Assembly (NCBI GenBank): GCA_007695115.1
Contig: REEK01000063.1
Span: forward strand, 1-35,153
Length of the DNA stretch: 35,153 bases
Direction of reading: 5' to 3'
Source of the DNA: Sphaerobacteraceae bacterium
GTDB lineage: Bacteria > Chloroflexota > Chloroflexia > Thermomicrobiales > Thermomicrobiaceae
In this document: piece after piece, positions 1 to 7,529 of the stretch
Layout of the letters: each line of letters opens with the position of its first letter
How positions within the stretch are numbered: the first letter of the stretch is position 1
The notes under the pieces: generated by a model
Told to the model about the DNA's origin: nothing
The model's input: only the letters and a program-made list of their open reading frames with translations
Database searches by the model: none
Made by a program: the position numbers and the translations under genes

Positions 1-1
1 G

Positions 2-193
2 TGGCGCTGGACGGGTGGCGAAGGAGGAGGTGACTCCTCGGGCTACTGCGATACCAACTGGTCCCGACTTCACCGAAACGGCGCCTGGACCGTCGAGACG
101 CAGGAGCATGGCGGAAATCATGTAGTGCCGTTTCGCGGCCCAATGTCAAAATTGGGAGATCTTATGGATGCGCATTCACATGAATTTCGCTAG
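2..193 (+). CDS. Possible 3' end of a CDS entering from the left
   Basis: Frame 2 is open from the window edge to a TAG at 191-193, about 63 codons with no clear internal start. The translation contains GYCDTNWSRLHRNGAWTV and NHVVPF, which looks more protein-like than random sequence, and the first 40 or so codons favour G or C in the third position. I do not recognise a family. The stop lies about 30 nt before the LuxR-type gene, as expected for a co-directional upstream neighbour. It could also be a chance open frame, so the sequence left of the window is needed to decide. Confidence 0.35.
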   Translation, partial: WRWTGGEGGGDSSGYCDTNWSRLHRNGAWTVETQEHGGNHVVPFRGPMSKLGDLMDAHSHEFR

Positions 194-224
194 CCTTGGG
201 GCGCATCAGTAGGGAAATGTGAGT

Positions 225-3158
225 ATGCGTGCATTCGTTGGACGCGAACGGGAACTGAACACACTGAGGCGATCGATGGATCGGATGATCCAGAGCAAGG
301 GTTCCCTGGTACTCGTCAGTGGCGAAGCCGGAATCGGCAAGACGTCGCTGGTGCATGAGTTGATCAGTGAAGCACGGGAACAGGAAGCGATTGTCCTCAC
401 TGGCCAGTGCTATGACCTGAGCGCGACATCACCATACGGTCCGTGGCTGGAACTGTTCGAGCGATATCACCCTCATGACGGACTCCCGGATCTCCCGGTG
501 GTACTGAAGCCGGGCACCGGCATTGGAGATCTTTCCAGCCAGGCGGCACTGTTCGAGGTTGCGCTTGATTTCGTGGTCGCTGTCTCAGAAATGCATCCAC
601 TCGTGCTGGTGCTCGAAGATCTGCACTGGTCGGACCAGGCCAGCCTGGATGGGCTTCGGCACATAGCGAGGTGGATTGGCGAAAAACGTGTGCTGATCAT
701 TGCTACATACCGGGACGACGAGATCTCCCGGAAGCACCCGCTGTTTCGGCTTCTGCCTCCCCTCGTGCGTGAGTCACGGACGGAGCGGATCGACCTGCGT
801 CCGCTGGACTTGCACGCGATTACCCAGCTCATCGAGAGCCAGTTCGACCTCGTCCCGGGCGATCACAATGCGCTGGTCAGCTATCTGATGGAGTGGTCGG
901 AGGGCAACCCACTCTTCAGCGATGAGCTTTTGCGCACGCTGGAGCGGGAAGGTATTGTGCGGCAAGTTAGTTCTGGCTGGCGACTGGCCAATCTTTCCGA
1001 TGCGCCGATCCCAAGCCTGATTCAGCAACTGATCGAACTGAGGATGGAGTCGCTAGACGAGTGGGCCAGATCAGCGATTCGTGTGGCCGCAGTGATCGGC
1101 CAGAAGGTGCCGCTGGCGATCTGGGAACGACTGACTGACCCGGCGATACTCGGCGAAGCGATTCAGGAAGCCGGGACTGCTGGGTTGATACGAGAAGCGA
1201 GCGAGATAGCCGGGGTTACGTTCCGCCACGCGCTCGTCCGGGAGGCGATCTACGCAACAGTCCCATTGCATGAGCGGCGGGAACTGCATCGTAAACTCGC
1301 GGAACTATTCATGAATATGTCCCGGCAGCATCTGGAGTCCGTCTCATTCCACCTGAGAGAGGCGAGAGACGAGCGTGCTGCCGAATGGCTCATTCGTGCC
1401 GGCGAGAAAGCTGAGCGCACATTCGCCTGGCATGAAGCGTTTGCCCGGTACAATGAAGCACTCGACGTTCTTTATGGGACGCCAGACAGCGAACCGACTA
1501 TCGCTGGTCTGATGCTGAAAACTGCGCGGCTCCTTCGCTTCCTCGACCCAGAACGGGCTACAGACTATCTGAATACCGCAAAGCAACTGGCGCTGGATTG
1601 CGGTGAGTCGGCCATCGCGGCGGCGGCACAATTCAACATCGGGACGAATCTGTGCAATCTGGGTGATTTCACGCGCGGGTTGCGGGAGATGACGGAAGCT
1701 GTCGAGACTCTGAGTAGTTCGCCCGAGGAGGCGGCCCGGATAACGCGGTGGACCCAGACATCGCTCTCGGCGAAAGCCGACCCGATCCAGGCCTGGTTTG
1801 GTTCCCTCACGATGAACCTGAGCACGGCCGGTCGATTCCACGAGGCGATCGAGATGGCGCAGCGCAGCTTGCGCGTTAATTGGGGAGACATCCACAAGCC
1901 GGAGATCGTTGCACAGCTATCGGAGCACACGCATAGCTCACTGGACGCCTACGAGGGTCTCGGTGTGGCGATGGCCGCGCTCGGGAGACCGGATGACGCC
2001 AAGATTGCGTTCGATTTCTCTCAGGAGATTCACCGGAAGCTCAACTATGGCCCGGCCCGGGTTATCGTCTCCAGTCTCGACCTCACTATGAACCACTTCC
2101 CCTATCGAGCGAAACACCTGGGCGAACGCGCCCGTCTGGCTCAGATCATCGAAGATCATGCCCACGTGTCCAACGAGATGGTTGGCGATCAGAACAGCAT
2201 GTGGGGGTATGAACACTATCTGGTGTACACGGGCCGCTGGAACGAGCTTCGTGCTCTGATTGACTCGGACTTCACCCCAACTCTTGTGGAGTACCAGTTC
2301 ACCAGCAAGAGCGCCCGAGCGCGACTGCACTGGTATCAGGGGAATCAGGACAGGGCCTGGGAGGAACTAAACGAGATTCTCAAGAATGGTTCGAGATCGA
2401 ACCCGAGAGAGCATGTGTTTATCCTTCCAGCCGAACCGCTCCGGATTGCCGCTGGCCTTGCGCTGGATGCCGGTGATTCTGAACTGGCCCGGGAATGGAT
2501 GAGTGCCCATGATTCCTGGCTAGAATGGAGCGGAGCAGTGCTCGGTGTTGCTGACGGTCTGCTGCTCTGGGCGAAGATCCATCATGCAGAAAACAGTGAT
2601 GAGGAATCCGCCCGGCTGGCCTCAGATGCCCTTGAATGCGCCAGACAGCCTGATCAGCCGTTCGCCCAGATTGCGATTAACCGTTTCCTGGGAGACTTGT
2701 ACAGGCAACGGGGAGACTTCGAAACGGCCGGGACGCATGTGCGGACATCCCTCGAGTTGGCGGAGGCGTGTGACCTGCCCTACGAGCGCGCTTTGACGCT
2801 TCTTGCCAGCGCTGAGCTGGAAATCGCGAAGGACAACCGGGGAGAAGCGGTGGACTTGCTCGGAGAGGTACGCCGAGTTGGAGCTGAGCTGGGCGCGTAT
2901 CCGATGCTTGAGTGGGTAGACACACTGGCGCCACCGGTGGCAACATCTCGAACCACCGATTCCCGCTATGGTCTCTCGGCCCGCGAGCTCGAGGTTTTGC
3001 AGCTGATGGTGAAGGGCCGCTCCAACAAGGAGATTGGCGATGAGCTATTCATCTCACACCGAACCGCTATGCAGCACGTCTCCAGCATTCTTCGTAAGCT
3101 GGAGGTGGAGAACCGCTCGGCAGCTGCAGCCCGGGCGGTGCGTGAGAACCTGACCTAG
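225..3158 (+). CDS. LuxR-family transcriptional regulator with AAA ATPase and TPR-like middle
   Basis: A 977-residue STAND-type regulator. The N-terminus (FVGRERELNTL) leads into an ATPase with Walker A GEAGIGKTSL near residues 33-42 and a Walker B-like stretch LVLEDLHWSD near residue 130. A long helical, TPR-like region follows. The last 65 residues are a LuxR/GerE helix-turn-helix (LSARELEVLQLMVKGRSNKE) ending close to the C-terminus, as usual in MalT/LAL-type regulators. Such proteins bind an inducer through the middle region and activate sigma70 promoters in an ATP-dependent way; the ligand here cannot be read from sequence. ATG 225 is preferred because AGGG at 211-214 sits 10 nt upstream. 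The in-frame GTG at 219 is too close to that site. No terminator with a U-tract follows; an 8-bp hairpin lies at 3199-3223. Confidence 0.93.
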   Translation: MRAFVGRERELNTLRRSMDRMIQSKGSLVLVSGEAGIGKTSLVHELISEAREQEAIVLTGQCYDLSATSPYGPWLELFERYHPHDGLPDLPVVLKPGTGIGDLSSQAALFEVALDFVVAVSEMHPLVLVLEDLHWSDQASLDGLRHIARWIGEKRVLIIATYRDDEISRKHPLFRLLPPLVRESRTERIDLRPLDLHAITQLIESQFDLVPGDHNALVSYLMEWSEGNPLFSDELLRTLEREGIVRQVSSGWRLANLSDAPIPSLIQQLIELRMESLDEWARSAIRVAAVIGQKVPLAIWERLTDPAILGEAIQEAGTAGLIREASEIAGVTFRHALVREAIYATVPLHERRELHRKLAELFMNMSRQHLESVSFHLREARDERAAEWLIRAGEKAERTFAWHEAFARYNEALDVLYGTPDSEPTIAGLMLKTARLLRFLDPERATDYLNTAKQLALDCGESAIAAAAQFNIGTNLCNLGDFTRGLREMTEAVETLSSSPEEAARITRWTQTSLSAKADPIQAWFGSLTMNLSTAGRFHEAIEMAQRSLRVNWGDIHKPEIVAQLSEHTHSSLDAYEGLGVAMAALGRPDDAKIAFDFSQEIHRKLNYGPARVIVSSLDLTMNHFPYRAKHLGERARLAQIIEDHAHVSNEMVGDQNSMWGYEHYLVYTGRWNELRALIDSDFTPTLVEYQFTSKSARARLHWYQGNQDRAWEELNEILKNGSRSNPREHVFILPAEPLRIAAGLALDAGDSELAREWMSAHDSWLEWSGAVLGVADGLLLWAKIHHAENSDEESARLASDALECARQPDQPFAQIAINRFLGDLYRQRGDFETAGTHVRTSLELAEACDLPYERALTLLASAELEIAKDNRGEAVDLLGEVRRVGAELGAYPMLEWVDTLAPPVATSRTTDSRYGLSARELEVLQLMVKGRSNKEIGDELFISHRTAMQHVSSILRKLEVENRSAAAARAVRENLT

Positions 3159-3552
3159 CCCCCATCATTCATGACATGACAATGAGGCATCGACCTGGTG
3201 GTTGAATCAGGGAGCTTCAACCATTCTGATCACCGCCTCTTTCTGCTTCTCTCGCCAGTACCTGTATCATCCGCTGCGGCAGCCCCCAGCAAACAATAAC
3301 GACTCTGCTCCGTCCCGGTAACAGCGATAGTAACCGGGGCGTGATCAGTGTGCTGCGCCGACTGGGCCTCCGTGAATTGTGCAGACTAGGTGGAACTACT
3401 CATACCTGTTCAGCCACTAGGTGATCTGACTAGTTCCCTCTGACGCTCATCTGAATACGTGACCTGCACGATGTTGCCCGGGTCCGAATCGATCATGCTC
3501 GTATCAGATTCGCGAGAGACGCGAAGATCGATTTACTCACAAGGAGGTAGCC
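3159..3552. other. 394-bp intergenic region upstream of the DNW-repeat gene
   Basis: No credible gene. It contains a perfect 8-bp hairpin at 3199-3223 (TGGTTGAA / TTCAACCA, no U-tract) and an imperfect inverted repeat at 3314-3338 (CCCGGT / ACCGGG, extended past an A-A mismatch). ACTAGGTG occurs twice as a direct repeat, at 3385-3392 and 3416-3423. The region ends in a strong ribosome binding site, AAGGAGG, at 3541-3547. No convincing -35/-10 pair was found. A 108-codon open frame starting at 3459 overlaps the next gene out of frame and is treated as a shadow. Confidence 0.5.
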
Positions 3553-4659
3553 ATGCAGGCACAGGTTCAGTTGAGTACCCCGACCCGACAGAAGTTGATC
3601 GCAGCGGCTGTGGTCGCGTTTCTGGCGGCAATGGCGATGGTCCCCGCGGCACGGGCGACGTCACTCATTCCGGAAGGGGAGGTCGCGACCGGGGAAGCAT
3701 CGGCCCGATCAGGCGCATCGAATCCCGAATTGAGCCGGGATCAGATGCAGTTCCTCGAGGACAACTGGTATTTCAATGTCAGTGATGTCGAGGTCAGCGA
3801 CAACCCGGCGGCAGCCCAGCCAGACACTGACGGTCAGGCTGATGAGTACCGACCTCAGAGCGTAGAGGAGTTCGAGGCGATGGAGCGGGCCCCAGGTCTA
3901 TATACAGTCTCGCCTGAGGCTGGCGACAACCCCTATGTCGTCATGCCATATGGTGGCGACAACCCGGCGGCAGTGGAGCCGGGTACGGACGATCAGGCTG
4001 ACGAGCACCGACCTCAGGGCGTAGAAGAGTTCGAAGTGATGGAGCGGGCCCCGGATCTCTATACCGAAGCGCCTTATGCTGGGAGTCCAGCCACGGATGA
4101 CTCGATCGATGCCGGGCTCTCGCACGACGAAATGAAGTTCTTGCACGACAACTGGCACCTGGCCCCCGGTATCTTCATCATCGAGGAAGAAGATGGTGGC
4201 ACAGCCCCTGGCAACCCCTCGCTGTCGCAAGAGCAGATTCAGTTCCTGGAGGACAACTGGTATATGGATGCCGGAGCGCTGATGCAGGATGACGAACTGA
4301 CCGACGACGAATCCGAAGGCCGCGCGCAAACCCGGGAGGGGATTCAGTTCAATGAAGACAACTGGAACTTCGATAGCGGTGAGTCCCTCTCCGAAGATGA
4401 TGCCGGCGCAGCCGCAGGCAACCCCTCGCTAACCCGGGAGGAGATCCGGTTCAATGAAGACAACTGGAACTTCAATCTTGGTGAGGCCATCTCTGAAGAG
4501 GATGTGGACGAAACGGGGCCGGAGCCGTCCTCCGGAAACAACACGGACCGCGCCGACGCGTTGGCCGAACTCCAGAGTGACGACGATGAAGCTGATGATG
4601 ACCGGTCACACGATGAGCTGACATATCCCTGGGGTGGCTTTCTGGAGCATGACTACTAG
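3553..4659 (+). CDS. Secreted acidic protein with repeated F-x-x-DNW motif
   Basis: 368 residues, function unknown. Residues 14-36 form a signal peptide (KLIAAAVVAFLAAMAMVPA, likely cleaved after ARA). The mature protein is very acidic and has five copies of a 15-residue motif, consensus L-S/T-x-D/E-Q/E-M/I-x-F-L/N-E-DNW-Y/N: residues 60-74, 189-203, 224-238, 259-273 and 293-307. A longer repeat of about 36 residues (DNPAA...QADE.RPQ.VEEFE.MERAP.LYT) occurs at 83-118 and 136-171. The C-terminus SHDELTYPWGGFLEHDY may be a decayed further copy. There is no lipobox, LPxTG or C-terminal membrane segment, so it is probably released or bound noncovalently. The start is fixed by AAGGAGG five nt before ATG. 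It is monocistronic, followed by a terminator. It resembles no family I know; a calcium- or surface-binding repeat protein is a guess. Confidence 0.88.
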   Translation: MQAQVQLSTPTRQKLIAAAVVAFLAAMAMVPAARATSLIPEGEVATGEASARSGASNPELSRDQMQFLEDNWYFNVSDVEVSDNPAAAQPDTDGQADEYRPQSVEEFEAMERAPGLYTVSPEAGDNPYVVMPYGGDNPAAVEPGTDDQADEHRPQGVEEFEVMERAPDLYTEAPYAGSPATDDSIDAGLSHDEMKFLHDNWHLAPGIFIIEEEDGGTAPGNPSLSQEQIQFLEDNWYMDAGALMQDDELTDDESEGRAQTREGIQFNEDNWNFDSGESLSEDDAGAAAGNPSLTREEIRFNEDNWNFNLGEAISEEDVDETGPEPSSGNNTDRADALAELQSDDDEADDDRSHDELTYPWGGFLEHDY

Positions 4660-4706
4660 GTGATGTTGTCAGCGATTCAGCACAGACGTTTTCTCCTCCA
4701 CACCTG

Positions 4707-4748
4707 GAGCGAGTCTCGATACTTCGGGGCTCGCTCTCTCTATTTTTT
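4707..4748 (+). terminator. Rho-independent terminator of the DNW-repeat gene
   Basis: The stem GAGCGAGTCTCG / CGGGGCTCGCTC (12 pairs, two of them G-U, loop atactt) is followed after a few bases by a run of six T at 4743-4748. It lies 48 nt past the stop codon. Confidence 0.85.
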
Positions 4749-4785
4749 GCATGCTGATATGGGGCAACGATCTTACGAACAACAT

Positions 4786-4820
4786 GAAAACGCCCCGGCA
4801 CTCATAGAGCGTCGGGGCGA
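4786..4820 (-). terminator. Probable terminator of the PP2C-like gene
   Basis: The inverted repeat CGCCCCGGC / GTCGGGGCG at 4791-4819 (one G-T pair) lies just beyond the minus-strand stop at 4844. Read on the minus strand, the stem is followed by TTTTC. The short U-tract lowers confidence. Confidence 0.6.
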
Positions 4821-4843
4821 TCTGAATTCGGAGAAGCGCTGGA

Positions 4844-7285
4844 TCAGTCCTCGCGGGGAGGTCCTGGCAGGCGAACCTGCAGCAGAGCGGTGTCGGTCAG
4901 AACGTAAGCTGAACCGAGTGCGTCGTCAACCGCAATATGCTGAATGTTCTCCATCGGCGGCGCATCAGCCTCACTCATGAACTGCTGCACGACCTGACCT
5001 TCACGGGTCACCCGGAGAATCCGGTCATGGGCGTCGGCCACGTAGAGATGACTTCGGTCCGGCTGATAGGAGAACGCAACGGCGTTATCGATCTCGGGCG
5101 CCGCTTCGATCACTGCCGTTTCGTCCAGCGCACCGCGATAGAAGTCATGAATGCGCCCGTCAGCGGTGAGCACGTAGATCCGGCCATCGATCATCATATC
5201 GACACCCGCAGCGAGCTCCTCAGCTGCTGAACCGCCGGTCCAGTCTTCTGGCAGGGCGTCGAACTGATCACCGTGATACCGGAGAATCTGTCCGGCCTGC
5301 GGGCTGAGCAGGTAGAGATTGCCGATGTAGCCGCTGATGGCGGTGATATCGGAATACTCACTACCGAACGAACCAAGTTCGTGTGGTGTCCAGGTCATGC
5401 TAGTGGAGTCGTAGGTGTAGACGTTTCGTCCATCCATCACCATTGGGCTACCTTGCCCCCACGCAGCACCCTGGAGATCGCCAACGGTCTGCCCATTGAT
5501 CTCATCGCCGGGGCTGATCAACCGCATCAGGCGTGACTGGTCTGGATCGAGCTGATAGAGCCCATCGGTAAACACGTAGAGCTGGCCGTTGCCAAAGAAC
5601 AGGTTTGGTGACACACCCTCAGGTGCCGGCGGAACGCCACCCAGTACCTGGACGTTGCCGATTCGTTCAATGCCGAGCGAGGCATCGCGGGCTTCCACGA
5701 TTGCTGCCTGCTCGGTCAGGATAACCTCATCATCGACTCCGAGGGCTGCGGCTTCTTCGAGCCGGGCTTCTGACGCTTGCAGGAATGATTGTGCAGCCGC
5801 GGGGTCGGATGCCTGCACCGCGTTCTCACGGGCGGCAACTGACTGGTTCATCAGCGCTTCAAACTCTTCGGTCCGCTCGCGATCGCGGCTGGAGGAGATC
5901 GAATAGATCAATCCTGCGGCAAGGGCGAACACCAGGCCGACACTGACGAAACCGGCATATTTGTTGATTGGAGCGCGAGGTAAACGCCGACGGACCCCGG
6001 TGAAATCGGGGCCTTGCATCGAATTATCGTAACGCTGAAGGCGCGGGAGGCCGAAGGTGCTCTCGTCTTCGCGAGGACCTTCCATTGAGCGGTCACGATT
6101 GACTGCCAGTTGCCATATCCCGATAATTGCCGCTACCAGCGCCAGGACGGCGCCGGCCACTATCTCGATCAGCGTCCGTTTCCCTTCCCGGGTCTGACCC
6201 TCATTCTCAACTGTCTGATAATCGCCACTCTCGTCGTGCGATCGGACAGCTTCGGCGTCCCATTGCCCCTGAGGATTCCAGTACTCGTAGTCCTCAGCTT
6301 CATCTTGTGAAGAATTATACGCTGTCGCGTTATGGTCAGCCGATGGCATGGACCAGTCTCCATGTTGAATGGTATCAACTGAAGGCTGTTTGCCATCAAC
6401 GCCCTTCCCTCTGTAATTGTTAGTGTGACCCGTCAGTGTCTCCCTGTCAACCTCTGCAGTTGTCGAAGCTGAGCGTCGGCGCAACCGCTGGGCCGTATCT
6501 TCGGGGAGAAATGAGCCAGCGGCGCTTGCTACCATGCGCAAAAACGCAAGATCGCTCCGCCGTCTGGTTTGTTTCGGCGGTGATCCGACCGCAATCGCTA
6601 CCGACGACGCATTGTCAACGTTATAGGCTTCGGTCAATTCCTGAAGGTGAGTTATTGCGGCGCTGGCATCACTCTGAACGAACACATCCTGCGGTTCGCG
6701 CTGAATGACCCGGGCCAGCGACCCGGAGCAGAGCACGATCAGATCCCGAGGTTCGATTCGGGTGTGATAGAGATCTGGTTCGATCTCTTCGTGAATGCCC
6801 AGTGGTTGTTCCAGCGACATCTCAGGCTCGCTGCGCCGGCTCCAGTGCCAGCTATCGAGTTCCGGGAAGACATGCAGCGCACCATCTTGCGAGATCAGGA
6901 TCTGGCTGGGTAGCACTTGTGCAATGTAGAGATCATCTTCACGGGTGAGGCCACAGGTAAGACCGAAGTAGAGGCGATCATCTTCCTCACGCCCCTGATT
7001 GTAGAAATAGAGCTCGGCATTGACCGCTTCCACCGAGGCGCTGATTGCTGCCGTTGCGGTGACTTTCTGTCGGGTTGCAAGCTCCTGTTCGAGCCGCTCC
7101 AGAATCAGCGGGGCAAGATCGGCAATCTCCGGATGCAGGCTCATCGGTTCCAGAATGGCAAAGAAGCTGTTGACTCCCGGTGCGCCGATCTGTTCACATC
7201 CGGCTGTTCGAACGAATGGTGTATCGCCTGTGCGCATTCCATTCTCGATGGAAAGCGTCACCAGCGGATGCTGGAGTTGCGGCAT
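4844..7285 (-). CDS. Membrane protein: degenerate PP2C-like domain plus coiled coil and beta-propeller
   Basis: 813 residues. Residues 1-235 follow the PP2C/SpoIIE fold pattern: FFAILEPMSLHPEI (44-54) aligns with the usual FAVADGMGGHxxG, RDLIVLCSGSL (180-190) with LLLCSDGL, and YNVDNASSVAIAV (221-233) with SxDNxTVVVV. Two metal-binding aspartates appear lost (DG to EP, SDG to SGS), so catalysis is doubtful. A low-complexity linker follows, then transmembrane helices near 373-396 and 443-462, a helical stretch at 465-545, and an NHL/TolB-like beta-propeller region to the end (repeats such as LYVFTDGLYQLD, IYVLTADGRIHDF, LYVADAHDRILRV). Family knowledge suggests a sensor/transducer coupling a propeller to a phosphatase-fold module; topology is ambiguous because positive residues flank both helices. 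GGGAG precedes the start. The TPR gene lies 244 nt upstream on the same strand. Confidence 0.85.
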   Translation of the reverse strand: MPQLQHPLVTLSIENGMRTGDTPFVRTAGCEQIGAPGVNSFFAILEPMSLHPEIADLAPLILERLEQELATRQKVTATAAISASVEAVNAELYFYNQGREEDDRLYFGLTCGLTREDDLYIAQVLPSQILISQDGALHVFPELDSWHWSRRSEPEMSLEQPLGIHEEIEPDLYHTRIEPRDLIVLCSGSLARVIQREPQDVFVQSDASAAITHLQELTEAYNVDNASSVAIAVGSPPKQTRRRSDLAFLRMVASAAGSFLPEDTAQRLRRRSASTTAEVDRETLTGHTNNYRGKGVDGKQPSVDTIQHGDWSMPSADHNATAYNSSQDEAEDYEYWNPQGQWDAEAVRSHDESGDYQTVENEGQTREGKRTLIEIVAGAVLALVAAIIGIWQLAVNRDRSMEGPREDESTFGLPRLQRYDNSMQGPDFTGVRRRLPRAPINKYAGFVSVGLVFALAAGLIYSISSSRDRERTEEFEALMNQSVAARENAVQASDPAAAQSFLQASEARLEEAAALGVDDEVILTEQAAIVEARDASLGIERIGNVQVLGGVPPAPEGVSPNLFFGNGQLYVFTDGLYQLDPDQSRLMRLISPGDEINGQTVGDLQGAAWGQGSPMVMDGRNVYTYDSTSMTWTPHELGSFGSEYSDITAISGYIGNLYLLSPQAGQILRYHGDQFDALPEDWTGGSAAEELAAGVDMMIDGRIYVLTADGRIHDFYRGALDETAVIEAAPEIDNAVAFSYQPDRSHLYVADAHDRILRVTREGQVVQQFMSEADAPPMENIQHIAVDDALGSAYVLTDTALLQVRLPGPPRED

Positions 7286-7529
7286 ACGTTCGGTCTCCCC
7301 TCGTGCTGTGGCGTGTGCGGTGCTCCCGTATCAGGCAGTGGCGCGGCGAAACCGATCCCCCCAGATCACAACACGGGCCGTTCCCGGTTGCGGTTTCGCT
7401 CACGTTGGGCCAGCAAAAGTGTCAGAGCACAAGTGACTGCCTGGCACAGCCAGTCTAGCACAGGGATGTACGTACGTCTAGGCAAGAGTTATGGTGAGGC
7501 GGCATTCGTACGCGTGTACGGTCGAAACA

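Noticed and set aside
3459-3785. 108-codon frame overlapping the start of the DNW-repeat gene
   Set aside because: Overlaps a gene with a perfect Shine-Dalgarno and signal peptide in another frame, and has no ribosome binding site.
7467-7520. Palindromes TACGTACGT and CGTAC-gcgt-GTACG between the TPR and PP2C-like genes
   Set aside because: Short and self-complementary by nature of the tetramer; no matching promoter was found.
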